Program-made: the position numbers and the translations under genes | Notes under the pieces: model-generated | What the model saw: the letters and a program-made list of their open reading frames with translations, nothing else | The model's database searches: none | What the model was told of the DNA's origin: nothing | In this document: piece after piece, positions 25,613 through 34,889 of the stretch | How positions within the stretch are numbered: the stretch's first letter is position 1 | Layout of the letters: each line of letters opens with the position of its first letter | Source: Paenibacillus sp. ACRRX | GTDB lineage: Bacteria > Bacillota > Bacilli > Paenibacillales > Paenibacillaceae | Assembly (NCBI RefSeq): GCF_022346885.1 | Contig: NZ_JAKRNK010000004.1 | Location: forward strand, 186,001 to 250,000 | Direction: 5' to 3' | Length of the DNA: 64,000 nucleotides

Positions 25613-26310
25613 GTCAGTACCTCGAAGCAGTCCATCAACGTACCTGCAGGCAGTCCGCTCTGTTCTCTTATTTCCTCAAAAGTCCCTTGGGCCACAATTC
25701 GCCCTTGATGGATCAGAATAAACCTGTCGCATATTCGTTCCGCGGTATCGAGCACGTGGGTACTCATCAGTACTCCCGCACCTCTTACCCGCTCTTCATG
25801 AAGCATGTCCAAAAAACGTTTAGTTGCCCGCGGGTCCAGGCCCACAAAGGGCTCGTCTATAATATAAAGTGAAGGCTGCAGCATGAAGGAAATAATTAAC
25901 ATCAACTTCTGCTGCATACCTTTTGAGAAACTTGTCGGATAATGATGAACGACATCGTTCAGTTGAAATCGGGCAAGCAGCTCGTCTGCTCGTAATTTAA
26001 ATTGCTCCATGGACATATCGTAGGCGGCGGCTGCCAGTTCTAGATGTTCCCACAATGTCATCGTATCGTACAAGATCGGCTGCTCCGGCACATAAGCATA
26101 TTTGCCTCGCCCGTCTTCTCCAAAGCTGACGCTGCCTTTAACATACCTCATAATGCCTAGTATCGACTTTATTGCCGTGCTCTTCCCGGCTCCATTCGGC
26201 CCGATGATGCCTACTAATTCACCAGGCTTCACGTCAAATGTAATCTGATGGATCTTCATTTCCTGAGCATCGTATCCCGCGTGCTCCATATTGACTTTAA
26301 GTATGCTCAT
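25609..26310 (-). CDS. ecsA: ABC transporter ATP-binding protein EcsA
   Basis: ATPase of the Ecs transporter, 233 residues. Walker A GPNGAGKSTAIKS, Q-loop in YAYVPEQPILYD, signature TSFSKGMQQKL, Walker B LYIIDEPFVGLD and H-loop MSTHVLD are all intact. The ATG at 26310 (MSILKVN) has GAGGAGG at 7 bases; the frame is open nine codons further but without a ribosome site. It is directly followed by ecsB with a 4-base overlap. Confidence 0.9.
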   Translation of the reverse strand: MSILKVNMEHAGYDAQEMKIHQITFDVKPGELVGIIGPNGAGKSTAIKSILGIMRYVKGSVSFGEDGRGKYAYVPEQPILYDTMTLWEHLELAAAAYDMSMEQFKLRADELLARFQLNDVVHHYPTSFSKGMQQKLMLIISFMLQPSLYIIDEPFVGLDPRATKRFLDMLHEERVRGAGVLMSTHVLDTAERICDRFILIHQGRIVAQGTFEEIREQSGLPAGTLMDCFEVLT

Positions 26311-26444
26311 ACACGATCCTCCTCTATAACCATCCACTCATATCCCACACTATCGAGAGGGACGAGCCCCTGTTGAGCCTTGAACCAACATGCACAGTCA
26401 AGCCAACCTCATGATATGCTTATTATATAAGCAAACGTTAGTGA

Positions 26445-27131
26445 TTAGCGCAAGTACTCGGGAACCGGATTAAGGGGAAAGCGATCAAACGCTAAGACAT
26501 ATGTCTCTTGCCCCATGCCGCCGCCCCACTTTCTTATATAATAATCCTGATATAGAGGAAATGTCACCTCGTGTAAATGCAGCAAGTACAAGTCTGATTT
26601 CACAGTAGAAGCTCCATCATTATGATGCTTAACCGGAAGCAATGTCTCTATCAGCTCATAGTGACTGAGACGCATTCTTCTGAACCAGTCAATATCCGAG
26701 TAATACATCGGCAAGTTCGGATCCCAAGGACCTACTGATTTAATGGCCTTCATAGAGAAAACTGCTAATGTGTCGAAATACGTATAGGCAGCCCCCCACT
26801 TCGTCCCATCCTCTACCAGACACTGGACACGTTTAAGGAGCAGCTCAGGTGTACCACTTTCAGCTTCGGCATCACTATGCATATACATAACAAAGTCGCA
26901 GTTCTTCTCAGCCCCCCAATAATGAAGCATATTTTGCGATTGACTGTGCGACAGCGGAACTGGAGGTTCGTATACACTAACTTCTTTCGGGATAGCTGCT
27001 GCGGATCGGAGCTCGTGGTTCCATGAATTATCGATTACGATAACATTAGGCCAATACGCCTGAATACTGTAGAGTGCCTTATATAACAAATCCAGACGAT
27101 TTACATAAAATATACCCAAAACGTATTTCAA
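26445..27131 (-). CDS. Glycosyltransferase, GT2-like
   Basis: A 228-residue protein with the GT-A type beginning KYVLGIFYVNRLDLLYKALYSIQ, then VIVIDNSWN, the nucleotide/metal-binding block MYMHSDAEAES, and MYYSDIDWFRRMRLSHYE near the acceptor site. AGGGAG lies 9 bases before a TTG at 27131, so TTG is taken as the start; the frame extends to 27161 without support. Donor and acceptor sugars are unknown, and no other glycan genes are adjacent. Confidence 0.75.
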   Translation of the reverse strand: MKYVLGIFYVNRLDLLYKALYSIQAYWPNVIVIDNSWNHELRSAAAIPKEVSVYEPPVPLSHSQSQNMLHYWGAEKNCDFVMYMHSDAEAESGTPELLLKRVQCLVEDGTKWGAAYTYFDTLAVFSMKAIKSVGPWDPNLPMYYSDIDWFRRMRLSHYELIETLLPVKHHNDGASTVKSDLYLLHLHEVTFPLYQDYYIRKWGGGMGQETYVLAFDRFPLNPVPEYLR

Positions 27132-27274
27132 TAGTACCAGCTCCCTGCCGCAGTCGCTCAATTGCGGTAATGATGTTCCTTATATAAGATTCATCAAGCA
27201 CAAATAATGAGCAGACTATTGCCTAGTACACATGCAAATATCACAAATCAAACAAACCAGCCACCATTTTAACT

Positions 27275-28261
27275 TCACGGAGTTAAAATGATCAGCTTGC
27301 CAATGTTGGCGTTTCTCTCCATCTGAACATGAGCTTCATTAACTTCCTCTGCATCCCAAACAGAGTCAATAATCGGCTGTAATTGGCCAGACTTAAACAT
27401 AGGCATTGCCCACTCGACAAAATCAGCTGTCAATGCTGCCTTGCGTGTTTGAGGCAGCCCTCTTAATGTGCTCCCCATGATATGAATTCGCTTCAGCATT
27501 GCTGCCATTAAATCAAATGATTCGATTTTGGAGCCGCCCAACGTTCCATACAGCACTAAGCGACCGTCAAACGCTAAACTGTCCAGATTATCTTTCCAGT
27601 AAGAGGCACCAACAGGATCTAGGATCAGCTGAACCCCCTGCTCGTTTGTCTCTTGTTGAATTCTGTCTTTAAAAGATTGATGATGATAGTTCATGACACA
27701 ATCTGCGCCAAGCCTTCTCACTGCCTCTGCCTTCTCATCTGTACCTGCGGTAGCATAAACACGAGCACCTGCAGCTTTAGCCAGTTGAACAGCTGCTGTA
27801 CCTACACCGCTTGCTGCCGCATGCACAAGTATACGTTCCCCCGCTTGTAAACCACCTAATTTAAAAGCGTTCAAATAAGCCGTCAGAAATACTTCAGGAA
27901 TACCAGCAGCCTGCTCCAGCGATAATTGATCTGGTATCTGTATAGCCATAGCTTGTGGAATTACCACATATTGCGCGTATCCCCCACCTGAGAGAAGCGC
28001 TGCTACGCGCTCACCAACCTGCCAATTCACGACATTAGCTCCGACTTCCTCAACTGTGCCGGCCATTTCGAGGCCAAGAATGGGAGAAGCGCCTTGTGGC
28101 ACTGGGTATTTACCGCGTTTCTGAAGCAGGTCTGCCCGGTTGACGGCAGTTGCATAGATCCGGACCAACAATTCATCGGGGCCGCATGTTGGCTTTTCCC
28201 AGTCGCCCCAGTATAAGGAATGATCACTTCCAATTAAACATGCTTGCATACTAGTTTGCAT
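27275..28261 (-). CDS. NAD(P)H:quinone oxidoreductase, medium-chain dehydrogenase family
   Basis: A 328-residue zinc-independent member of the medium-chain dehydrogenase/reductase family, expected to reduce quinones with NADPH. NRADLLQKRGKYPVP and GLEMAGTVEEVG are quinone-reductase blocks; VHAAASGVGTAAVQLAKAAGA is the dinucleotide site; structural zinc cysteines are missing. The ATG at 28261 has GAGGAGG 9 bases upstream and gives MQTSMQAC, which fits the family start; the ORF opens earlier at 28318. It is divergent from an MhqR-like regulator that may control it. A 10-bp AT-rich inverted repeat overlaps its stop codon. Confidence 0.88.
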   Translation of the reverse strand: MQTSMQACLIGSDHSLYWGDWEKPTCGPDELLVRIYATAVNRADLLQKRGKYPVPQGASPILGLEMAGTVEEVGANVVNWQVGERVAALLSGGGYAQYVVIPQAMAIQIPDQLSLEQAAGIPEVFLTAYLNAFKLGGLQAGERILVHAAASGVGTAAVQLAKAAGARVYATAGTDEKAEAVRRLGADCVMNYHHQSFKDRIQQETNEQGVQLILDPVGASYWKDNLDSLAFDGRLVLYGTLGGSKIESFDLMAAMLKRIHIMGSTLRGLPQTRKAALTADFVEWAMPMFKSGQLQPIIDSVWDAEEVNEAHVQMERNANIGKLIILTP

Positions 28262-28440
28262 CCTCATTATCCTCCTCAAGGTGTGAGATTTTGCTTTCAT
28301 AATCTGACCAAAAATCAAACAAATTAAAAAAGTTTAAATTTATTGTGTTCAATCTTTCACAAATGTGATTAATGTTACGTTACAAAATTTAATTTCGTAC
28401 TATCATGAAATCGTAACCATTCGAGTAAGGTGGGATTACT

Positions 28441-28917
28441 ATGCATGAACGTATTGACCGAGAAACAGAAGCATCGTTACATTTGTTCCGTGTATTTTCC
28501 AAAGCATTTAAAAGTGTGTCTGATCATTCCGCAGCCGGTTGCAAACATGAAGGTTTTAACCCAACTGATTTCGCCGTACTTGAAATGCTCTATCATAAAG
28601 GCCCGCAGCCCATTCAACAGATTGGCTCCAAGTTGTTGCTGCAAAGCGGCAATGTTACGTATGTCATCGATAAGCTTGAGCGGAATGGTTATCTGGAGCG
28701 TCATCCTAGCGCCAAAGATCGCCGTGTTATCTTCGCAGAATTAACAGCAGACGGTCGTGACATGATGGAGCGTATCTTTCCACGCCAAGCTGTCATGCTT
28801 CGTCGGGCACTGAGCGGCCTTACGCTGGATGAGAAGCAGCAGGCGATTTCCTTGCTAAAGAAACTTGGTCTGCAAGCTGAACGACTCGGATGCACCAACA
28901 ACAAGCCTGGATCTTAA
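28441..28917 (+). CDS. MarR-family regulator, MhqR-like
   Basis: A 158-residue winged-helix regulator. The block FNPTDFAVLEMLYHKGPQPIQQIG and the helices LLLQSGNVTYVIDKLERNGYLERH resemble B. subtilis MhqR, which senses quinones and represses quinone-detoxifying enzymes. The divergent neighbour encodes a quinone oxidoreductase, which fits. Residue Cys in AAGCKHEGF near residue 33 could be a thiol sensor, though MhqR itself is thought not to act through thiols. AAGGTGGG precedes the ATG. I could not recognise a clear operator in the 179-base spacer. Confidence 0.82.
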   Translation: MHERIDRETEASLHLFRVFSKAFKSVSDHSAAGCKHEGFNPTDFAVLEMLYHKGPQPIQQIGSKLLLQSGNVTYVIDKLERNGYLERHPSAKDRRVIFAELTADGRDMMERIFPRQAVMLRRALSGLTLDEKQQAISLLKKLGLQAERLGCTNNKPGS

Positions 28918-28928
28918 CCTAAACAGCG

Positions 28929-28953
28929 AGAGCCGGTATAAACTACCGGCTCT
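28929..28953. terminator. Terminator hairpin after the MhqR-like gene
   Basis: AGAGCCGGTA (28929-28938) pairs perfectly with TACCGGCTCT (28944-28953) in a 5-base loop hairpin, 11 bases after the stop. The T run is weak. Confidence 0.65.
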
Positions 28954-29038
28954 TCAGGCTATATCGTCATTGTAGTCTAGTAAACAAAGCGCTTACCAAG
29001 CCGACGATTGTACAACTTTTCTTCGTTCACATTTGTGC

Positions 29039-30355
29039 TTATCGTCGTTTATTTAAACGTGCTAACAAGATACGTCGTGACTCCTCCAGCTTTACATTAA
29101 TCTCGTCGTTTATCGTCTTTAAAGCTGTCGCCGGATACATATTAAATTCAATCGCTTTCAGCTTGGCTACACGAAACCACTCATTTGCCACCACATCAAG
29201 CGGTGTAGGCTTGTATTCCCTCATCTTGATAGCCAGATCCATGTACAGCTCGTTGGAATACTGTCCCCCTAAGAAATTGCTGCTGTACTTCCGGTCTAAT
29301 ACTGCCTTTCTTGAAGGTAAATGAGCGGCCACCGTAGCGTTACCATCCATCCCCATAAACATGGAGTACATAAATTTCCACGCAAGCGGCTTATTCTTGG
29401 ATTGCTCTGATAACATCAAGGAAGTAGAGCCTGAGTAACCATACAGATTAAAGGGCAAGCGTGTCACCCGCCATAAGCCAGTTGTCTTGGGAGCCCACTG
29501 CTCCAATTGCAGCTCTCCCCATGTGCCAAGGTATACCATCGCAAGCTTGCCTGATTGCAAAGCTTGCTCACCAAGCTCTGTCCATAATCCGATATTAGCA
29601 TCAAGCCCTCTGCGATTAACCTCTTGGGACAACTCAAGCCCCTGTCGAATGACTTCATTATTGCGATTAAATTTCATGCTGCTATCGAATTGGGGTACTG
29701 TTGTCTCGTACAATTCCAAAGGATCGGCATCCCACTGTGTAATGAAGATCCCTTCCTTGCGCAGCTTAATGGCCATATTCAGCCATCGCTTGGGGTCTTC
29801 CATGTAGCGTCCTAATGCCTCAGGCTCTGATGGGAAGCCGTATTTCTCCATAATATCCTTTCGATAGAACGTAACTCTAGGAGAAGATGCGATGGGTAAG
29901 GCAATTAGTCTGGAGCCGTCGTAAGATAATGTCGCATCCCATAGTGCTGGAGCAATGCTAGCCTTTAGCAGATCCGCTCTGAACGGTTCCTCTAGCAGGT
30001 TAACGATGCCTTCAATAGCATTAAATTCACCGAGAAACGTATTCTCTACTTCCATAACATCAGGAGCTTTACCCTTAACCATTGCATCTAAATACGTCTG
30101 GGCATGATCGTTGTAGGTAAAGCGCTTGACGTTAATTTTGACACCCTTATTCTCCTGTTCAAACTTGCTTGCAAAATCGGCACAACTGTCACCATAACAC
30201 CATACAGTCAGTTCTTGTGGCGGATGAACATCTGAAGCACTGACATTCTCTACAGGCATCGTCGAAATCTTCTCCGTTCTGCATCCTGTTAGGAGCAAGA
30301 CCAGCATAAAGGCGACTATCCAACCATACCCTCGTAACAACCTAGCATGAGTCAT
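29039..30355 (-). CDS. Extracellular solute-binding lipoprotein (family 1), coupled to a GGDEF-EAL gene
   Basis: A 438-residue sugar-type binding protein anchored by a lipobox (LLLTGCRTEK). The middle shows family 1 binding-protein blocks: ELTVWCYGD, APDVMEVENTFLGEF, VTFYRKDIMEKYG and LGTWGELQLEQWAP. No permease or ATPase genes are nearby. Instead it starts 6 bases after the stop of the GGDEF-EAL gene, so the two should be co-translated. This suggests a ligand-sensing role feeding a c-di-GMP enzyme, instead of uptake; the ligand is unknown. Confidence 0.8.
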   Translation of the reverse strand: MTHARLLRGYGWIVAFMLVLLLTGCRTEKISTMPVENVSASDVHPPQELTVWCYGDSCADFASKFEQENKGVKINVKRFTYNDHAQTYLDAMVKGKAPDVMEVENTFLGEFNAIEGIVNLLEEPFRADLLKASIAPALWDATLSYDGSRLIALPIASSPRVTFYRKDIMEKYGFPSEPEALGRYMEDPKRWLNMAIKLRKEGIFITQWDADPLELYETTVPQFDSSMKFNRNNEVIRQGLELSQEVNRRGLDANIGLWTELGEQALQSGKLAMVYLGTWGELQLEQWAPKTTGLWRVTRLPFNLYGYSGSTSLMLSEQSKNKPLAWKFMYSMFMGMDGNATVAAHLPSRKAVLDRKYSSNFLGGQYSNELYMDLAIKMREYKPTPLDVVANEWFRVAKLKAIEFNMYPATALKTINDEINVKLEESRRILLARLNKRR

Positions 30356-30361
30356 ACCGTT

Positions 30362-33106
30362 TCAACCCCCAAGTTGCGCCGCTCCGAGTATCCTTTCTAC
30401 AACCGAAAACTCATGAAACCGAGCGGCAAATTCATCCGCTGCAAGCGGTGGACTGATGAGATATCCTTGATATTGCATACAATGAAGCGACTTCAAATGG
30501 ATAAGCTCCTCAATTGTCTCTACACCCTCAGCCATTACTTTCAGATTCATGCTTTTCCCGATCTGAATAACGGCTTGTACAATCGAGGCATTCGCTTGAT
30601 CATGCTGCAAGTGACGAACAAATGACCTGTCCATCTTTAGGACATGGATAGGCAGCGTTTTTAATCGGCTTAAAGAGGAGTAGCCTGTGCCAAAATCGTC
30701 TACCGCGATCCGGATTCCACGTTTCTTCAGTTGTCGGAGTACATAGTTAGCTTGTTCCACATGCTTGTGCACGTAACCTTCCGTTATCTCTAGGATCAAA
30801 TGATGCGGATTAAAGCTTGTTTCTCTTAAAATTCGGTCCACCATTGCTACAAAGTCATGATTCAAAAACTGCCTCAGCGACACATTAACGGATAGTCCAA
30901 ACAACGGCATATTCCCCGTCTCCATCCAGGCATTATGCTGAATGCAAGCTGTACGCAGCACCCATTCCCCTATAGGAATAATAATACCTGTCTCCTCCGC
31001 TAGCGGAATAAACTGAGCTGGTGAGATGTAGCCTCGATCCGGGTGATTCCACCGTATAAGCACTTCTACCGCAGTCACTTCTCCGTCAGCACTTACAATT
31101 GGCTGATAATGGAGCAGCAGCTCATCTCTCTCCATTGCTTTGCGCAGCTCGCTTTCCAGCATGGATCGCTCTGGAAGCTGTTCCGGATGGAGCTGATCAT
31201 AGAACATGTAAGTCTGACCGCCTCGATCCTTAGCTGCGTACATCGCAGTATCCGCATGTTTCAACAATGTAGTGAACTCTTGTCCATCTTGAGGATAGAC
31301 CGCTATTCCGATTGCTGGCGATACATACAGCTCATACTCCAACACAAAGAAACTGTCGCTAAAGTGCGACAAGATACGCTGTGCAACCGTCTTCGCATCT
31401 TGCCTTGTGCTGTCTTCAAGTACAATCACAAACTCATCGCCACCCAACCGAGCGCACATATGTGAGCCGCTTAGCTTCGACATGCAACCGCTTAGTCGTT
31501 GAGCGACCCTTACAAGAAGCGCATCCCCCACATTATGACCTAGCGAATCATTAATGTGCTTAAAGCGATCCAAATCGATAAACAACAGCACAATTTGCGA
31601 GGATTTAATCTCAGCTGCCTTGATCGCCTTCTCCAAATTAATAGAGAAGTAGTGGCGGTTCGGCAGTTGGGTGAGCGTATCGTAATAGGCAAGCTGCTGC
31701 AGTCGTTCTTCTGACTTTTCCAGCATATTGGTCTGATCAAGCAATTTCTCATTCATGCGGTGCATCTCACGAAACATCTCGATCAATCGCTCGGACATCA
31801 TCTTGAAGTTGTGAACAAGTGACCTCACTTCTCCAATGTTGCTGTCAGGCCACGGGACCGATTGCTGTGTAAGCAGCTTCGTTGGCATGCCAGTCGTTAT
31901 TTCTTTCAAATTGCCTAAAGAACGTGTGATATAACGGGTGACCATCAAGGCAATACCGCCTGCTAACGCACACAACAAGAACAAGGTCAAAAACTTCTTC
32001 AGATACATCTCAATTGTACCCTGTAAATAGTACGAGATCGGAATAAACGTCATTACACGATGGGCCGGATGATTGCTGATCGTCTTCTCCAGCACATAAT
32101 AACCATCATTCCAGCGCCTAGTGTCATAATCATATTGGTGTTCTGGCGGCAACCATCGATAGAACATCTTATCTACGTTGGGATTGGCTGTACTGCGCGT
32201 TACTTTGTCACTTAAAAGGACTAAAGCAACCTCATCAATTTCACCTTGTGGTCTATAAGTGTTCATAGAATCGAACCAGCGCGGATCGGTTGAACCGACA
32301 ACATGGTCTTGTTCATCGTATACGGCCATCTTCAACAGGCTGTGAAGCGAGTAGCTATTCAGCTTCTCTTCTACTTTCCCAGTCTCGATAATGGAGCTCA
32401 GATACAGGCCTTGCTGTTCTTTTGGGCTCATATTTTGCAGCCAGTCCGTCATAAGGCGCGATTGCGTTTCTACCAGACTAAGCGAATCCGTCTCAATCTC
32501 TTTACGCATTTGTTGGCTATCCAACACCATATTGATCATAAACGGGATAAATACGGCTGCAACACAGAGGTGGGTAAGTAATTGACTTAAGGATACGGTC
32601 TTCTTCTCCGAGTCAGGAATAATCCTTGACCATGGAAAATACGTGATGATGATATCTGCAATAAAGGCATTAAGCAGGCCATTCATCGCAAACATAAAAT
32701 ATTGCAGCAGTGCTTCGGAGCTATAAATATCAGTCTGCAGGTAAAAAAATAATGTGGCGAACGGCGCGCCGATAACAAACCAAAACACCCCGTCCCAGAG
32801 AAGCAAGTGAGCTTTTCTTCGTTCGTACAAGTATCCGACCATAATCAACTCGAGGCCAATCAGCAGCAACGTAATTGAACCGTGTCCGAAGAAGTAAAGC
32901 CCTAAGCTGACTACAAGAGCCGAGCTCGCAGCCCAATAAGAGCCAAACAACACAAGAATAACGAGCAAAAAGGCACTGCAAATCATAAATTCCGCGCCAT
33001 ATGAATACTGTATGCCGTATTGCGTGGATATGGCCGCCAGAATGATGAGCAGCGCGCAGACGACACTCGCACGAAGCGAATGATAAGGCATGAGAGTACG
33101 CGGCAT
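30362..33106 (-). CDS. Membrane GGDEF-EAL cyclic-di-GMP protein
   Basis: A 914-residue membrane protein. About six helices (1-190) are followed by an extracellular region (about 190-345, cache-like), one more helix, a HAMP-like linker and coiled coil (about 380-445), then GGDEF (ARLGGDEFVIVLED near 560) and EAL (EVLIRWNHP near 680, DDFGTGYSSLSRL near 790, KMDRSFV, AEGVE). Residues needed for both diguanylate cyclase and phosphodiesterase activity appear present, though EAL reads EVL. AAGGAG precedes the ATG by 10 bases. The binding lipoprotein encoded just downstream is a likely sensory partner. Confidence 0.88.
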   Translation of the reverse strand: MPRTLMPYHSLRASVVCALLIILAAISTQYGIQYSYGAEFMICSAFLLVILVLFGSYWAASSALVVSLGLYFFGHGSITLLLIGLELIMVGYLYERRKAHLLLWDGVFWFVIGAPFATLFFYLQTDIYSSEALLQYFMFAMNGLLNAFIADIIITYFPWSRIIPDSEKKTVSLSQLLTHLCVAAVFIPFMINMVLDSQQMRKEIETDSLSLVETQSRLMTDWLQNMSPKEQQGLYLSSIIETGKVEEKLNSYSLHSLLKMAVYDEQDHVVGSTDPRWFDSMNTYRPQGEIDEVALVLLSDKVTRSTANPNVDKMFYRWLPPEHQYDYDTRRWNDGYYVLEKTISNHPAHRVMTFIPISYYLQGTIEMYLKKFLTLFLLCALAGGIALMVTRYITRSLGNLKEITTGMPTKLLTQQSVPWPDSNIGEVRSLVHNFKMMSERLIEMFREMHRMNEKLLDQTNMLEKSEERLQQLAYYDTLTQLPNRHYFSINLEKAIKAAEIKSSQIVLLFIDLDRFKHINDSLGHNVGDALLVRVAQRLSGCMSKLSGSHMCARLGGDEFVIVLEDSTRQDAKTVAQRILSHFSDSFFVLEYELYVSPAIGIAVYPQDGQEFTTLLKHADTAMYAAKDRGGQTYMFYDQLHPEQLPERSMLESELRKAMERDELLLHYQPIVSADGEVTAVEVLIRWNHPDRGYISPAQFIPLAEETGIIIPIGEWVLRTACIQHNAWMETGNMPLFGLSVNVSLRQFLNHDFVAMVDRILRETSFNPHHLILEITEGYVHKHVEQANYVLRQLKKRGIRIAVDDFGTGYSSLSRLKTLPIHVLKMDRSFVRHLQHDQANASIVQAVIQIGKSMNLKVMAEGVETIEELIHLKSLHCMQYQGYLISPPLAADEFAARFHEFSVVERILGAAQLGG

Positions 33107-33221
33107 AGCGGTGATGCTCCTTTACATGTCAAACGCATTCCATCTATACTCCATCTGCGTATAGAAGTTCCCTGTACAATCATTTCGACACCAACCTTAC
33201 TTTTTCCTACTCCACAATCAG

Positions 33222-33250
33222 AAAAAAACCGACAACAATTAGTTGTCGGT
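33222..33250 (-). terminator. Terminator of the MFS exporter gene
   Basis: ACCGACAAC (33228-33236) and GTTGTCGGT (33242-33250) form a perfect stem; on the minus strand seven T residues follow. Confidence 0.88.
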
Positions 33251-33258
33251 ATCTGTCT

Positions 33259-34833
33259 CTAATTCGCTTGTTTACAATGCTCTTCCGATGGTTGCTTCTT
33301 GGCAGCTGACTGATGCGCTGGCATCAACCAGACGAACAACCAGCTTATCACAGCAAGTACCGCTAATAACATAAATACACTATTTAAGCCGTTCTCTAGA
33401 AATTGGCGTAGTTGGACAAGCAAATCCGGTGCCAGTTGACTCGCCTTTTCCGGTGTTAACAATTTATTCAGGTCCTCATTGGTCACTTTAGAAGCCACTT
33501 CAGGCCCAGCATCACGAACCGCCTGTGCAATGTGACTGTTCAAAAAGGTGCCGAATACCGCTATGCCCAAAGTTTGTCCTAGTGTACGAATAAACGTATT
33601 CAGCGCTGTTGACGCACCACGCAGATTCCAAGCTACGGTAGATTGTACAATGATCGTAAAACACGTAAAGGAAAATCCAAAACCAAGTCCTGAAATAAAG
33701 GTAAGCGCCATAATCATCCACATCGAGGTATGCCCGCTTATGCTGGCGAGCCATACCGAACCAACTACAACTGCTGTCGTTCCTATAGCTACCGCAAGTC
33801 TTGCGCCGCTCTTGATCAGCATACGCGCACCAACAACGGAGCCGATCAGCCAGCCAATGGACATCGGAGTTAAGGATAATCCCGAATGCTGCGCACTTTC
33901 TCCCAGCACCCCTTGTATCCAAAGCGGCATATAAGAATTAATACCGATAAGTACTCCGCTCAATAAAAAGCCTACCCCATTGGAGACGGCAATGTCTCGA
34001 ACGCGGAACAGTTGGAGTGGAACCATCGGCTCCTCTGTTTTTAATTCAATTCGGAAGAACAACAATAAAAATACAACTGCAATTCCGATGAGTGTATACA
34101 TAACAGGGGAATTCCAAGCAATATCCTGACCACCCGTTATAAGCACAAACAAGAATGCTGTCATCCCAATCGTAAACGTCACCGCACCTGCATAATCAAT
34201 CGGCTTATTCTTACGCTCAACCTTCTCGTGGAACGTCACGATGATCATCCATACCGATATAATGCCAAAAGGTACATTAAAGAAAAAGATCCAATGCCAC
34301 GATAAAGAGTCAACAAAAAAACCGCCAACTAGCGGCCCGACCAGCCCGGCAATTCCCCAGATCGAACTGAAAAGTCCTTGAATCTTGGCCCGTTCTTCAA
34401 AGTTGTAGATGTCGGCAACCATCGTAAATGTCACCGGCAGCACCGCGCCAGCTCCTATCCCTTGAATCGCTCGAAATATGATCATTTGGGTCATATTTTG
34501 AGACAAGCCGCACAACATCGATCCGACAACAAATAACACGGACCCAAAAATAAATACATTTTTGCGTCCAAATAAATCAGACAACTTGCCAAATAACGGC
34601 GTGGATACGGCCGTCGTTAATAAATATGCTGCATAGACCCAGCTAATAAGCTTAAGTCCCCCAAGATCGGCTACAATCTTGGGAATAGCCGTACTGACAA
34701 CGGTAACTTCTATTGCAGCTAGAAAGGTAGACAATAGAAGTGCCAACGTAACCATTTGACGGCTGCGCCCAGGCTTCATTGTCGCTTCGTGGCCATTCTT
34801 ATAGGCACTACCATTTAACGTCTCGCTAGACAT
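33259..34833 (-). CDS. MFS drug exporter, DHA2 (14-TM) family
   Basis: A 524-residue proton-driven exporter of the EmrB/QacA type with about 14 membrane helices. Motif A is GKLSDLFGRKNVF between helices 2 and 3; the motif C region reads GIAGLVGPLVGGFF; the proton-relay region FRAIQGIGAGAV is motif B. AGGAGG is 7 bases before the ATG. It lies 56 bases downstream of the ECF ATPase gene on the same strand, with only a small hairpin between, so read-through is possible. Substrate unknown; it shares family but not close sequence with the second MFS gene at 39217. Confidence 0.88.
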   Translation of the reverse strand: MSSETLNGSAYKNGHEATMKPGRSRQMVTLALLLSTFLAAIEVTVVSTAIPKIVADLGGLKLISWVYAAYLLTTAVSTPLFGKLSDLFGRKNVFIFGSVLFVVGSMLCGLSQNMTQMIIFRAIQGIGAGAVLPVTFTMVADIYNFEERAKIQGLFSSIWGIAGLVGPLVGGFFVDSLSWHWIFFFNVPFGIISVWMIIVTFHEKVERKNKPIDYAGAVTFTIGMTAFLFVLITGGQDIAWNSPVMYTLIGIAVVFLLLFFRIELKTEEPMVPLQLFRVRDIAVSNGVGFLLSGVLIGINSYMPLWIQGVLGESAQHSGLSLTPMSIGWLIGSVVGARMLIKSGARLAVAIGTTAVVVGSVWLASISGHTSMWMIMALTFISGLGFGFSFTCFTIIVQSTVAWNLRGASTALNTFIRTLGQTLGIAVFGTFLNSHIAQAVRDAGPEVASKVTNEDLNKLLTPEKASQLAPDLLVQLRQFLENGLNSVFMLLAVLAVISWLFVWLMPAHQSAAKKQPSEEHCKQAN

Positions 34834-34889
34834 ATTGATCCTCCTAATGCTATCTGCTGAGAAAGGCCGAGAATCAAAATAATCTCGTC

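Noticed and set aside
27265-27290. 10-bp inverted repeat CATTTTAACT/AGTTAAAATG as terminator of the quinone reductase
   Set aside because: It overlaps the stop codon, the stem is AT-rich and no T run follows, so it is not listed as a terminator.
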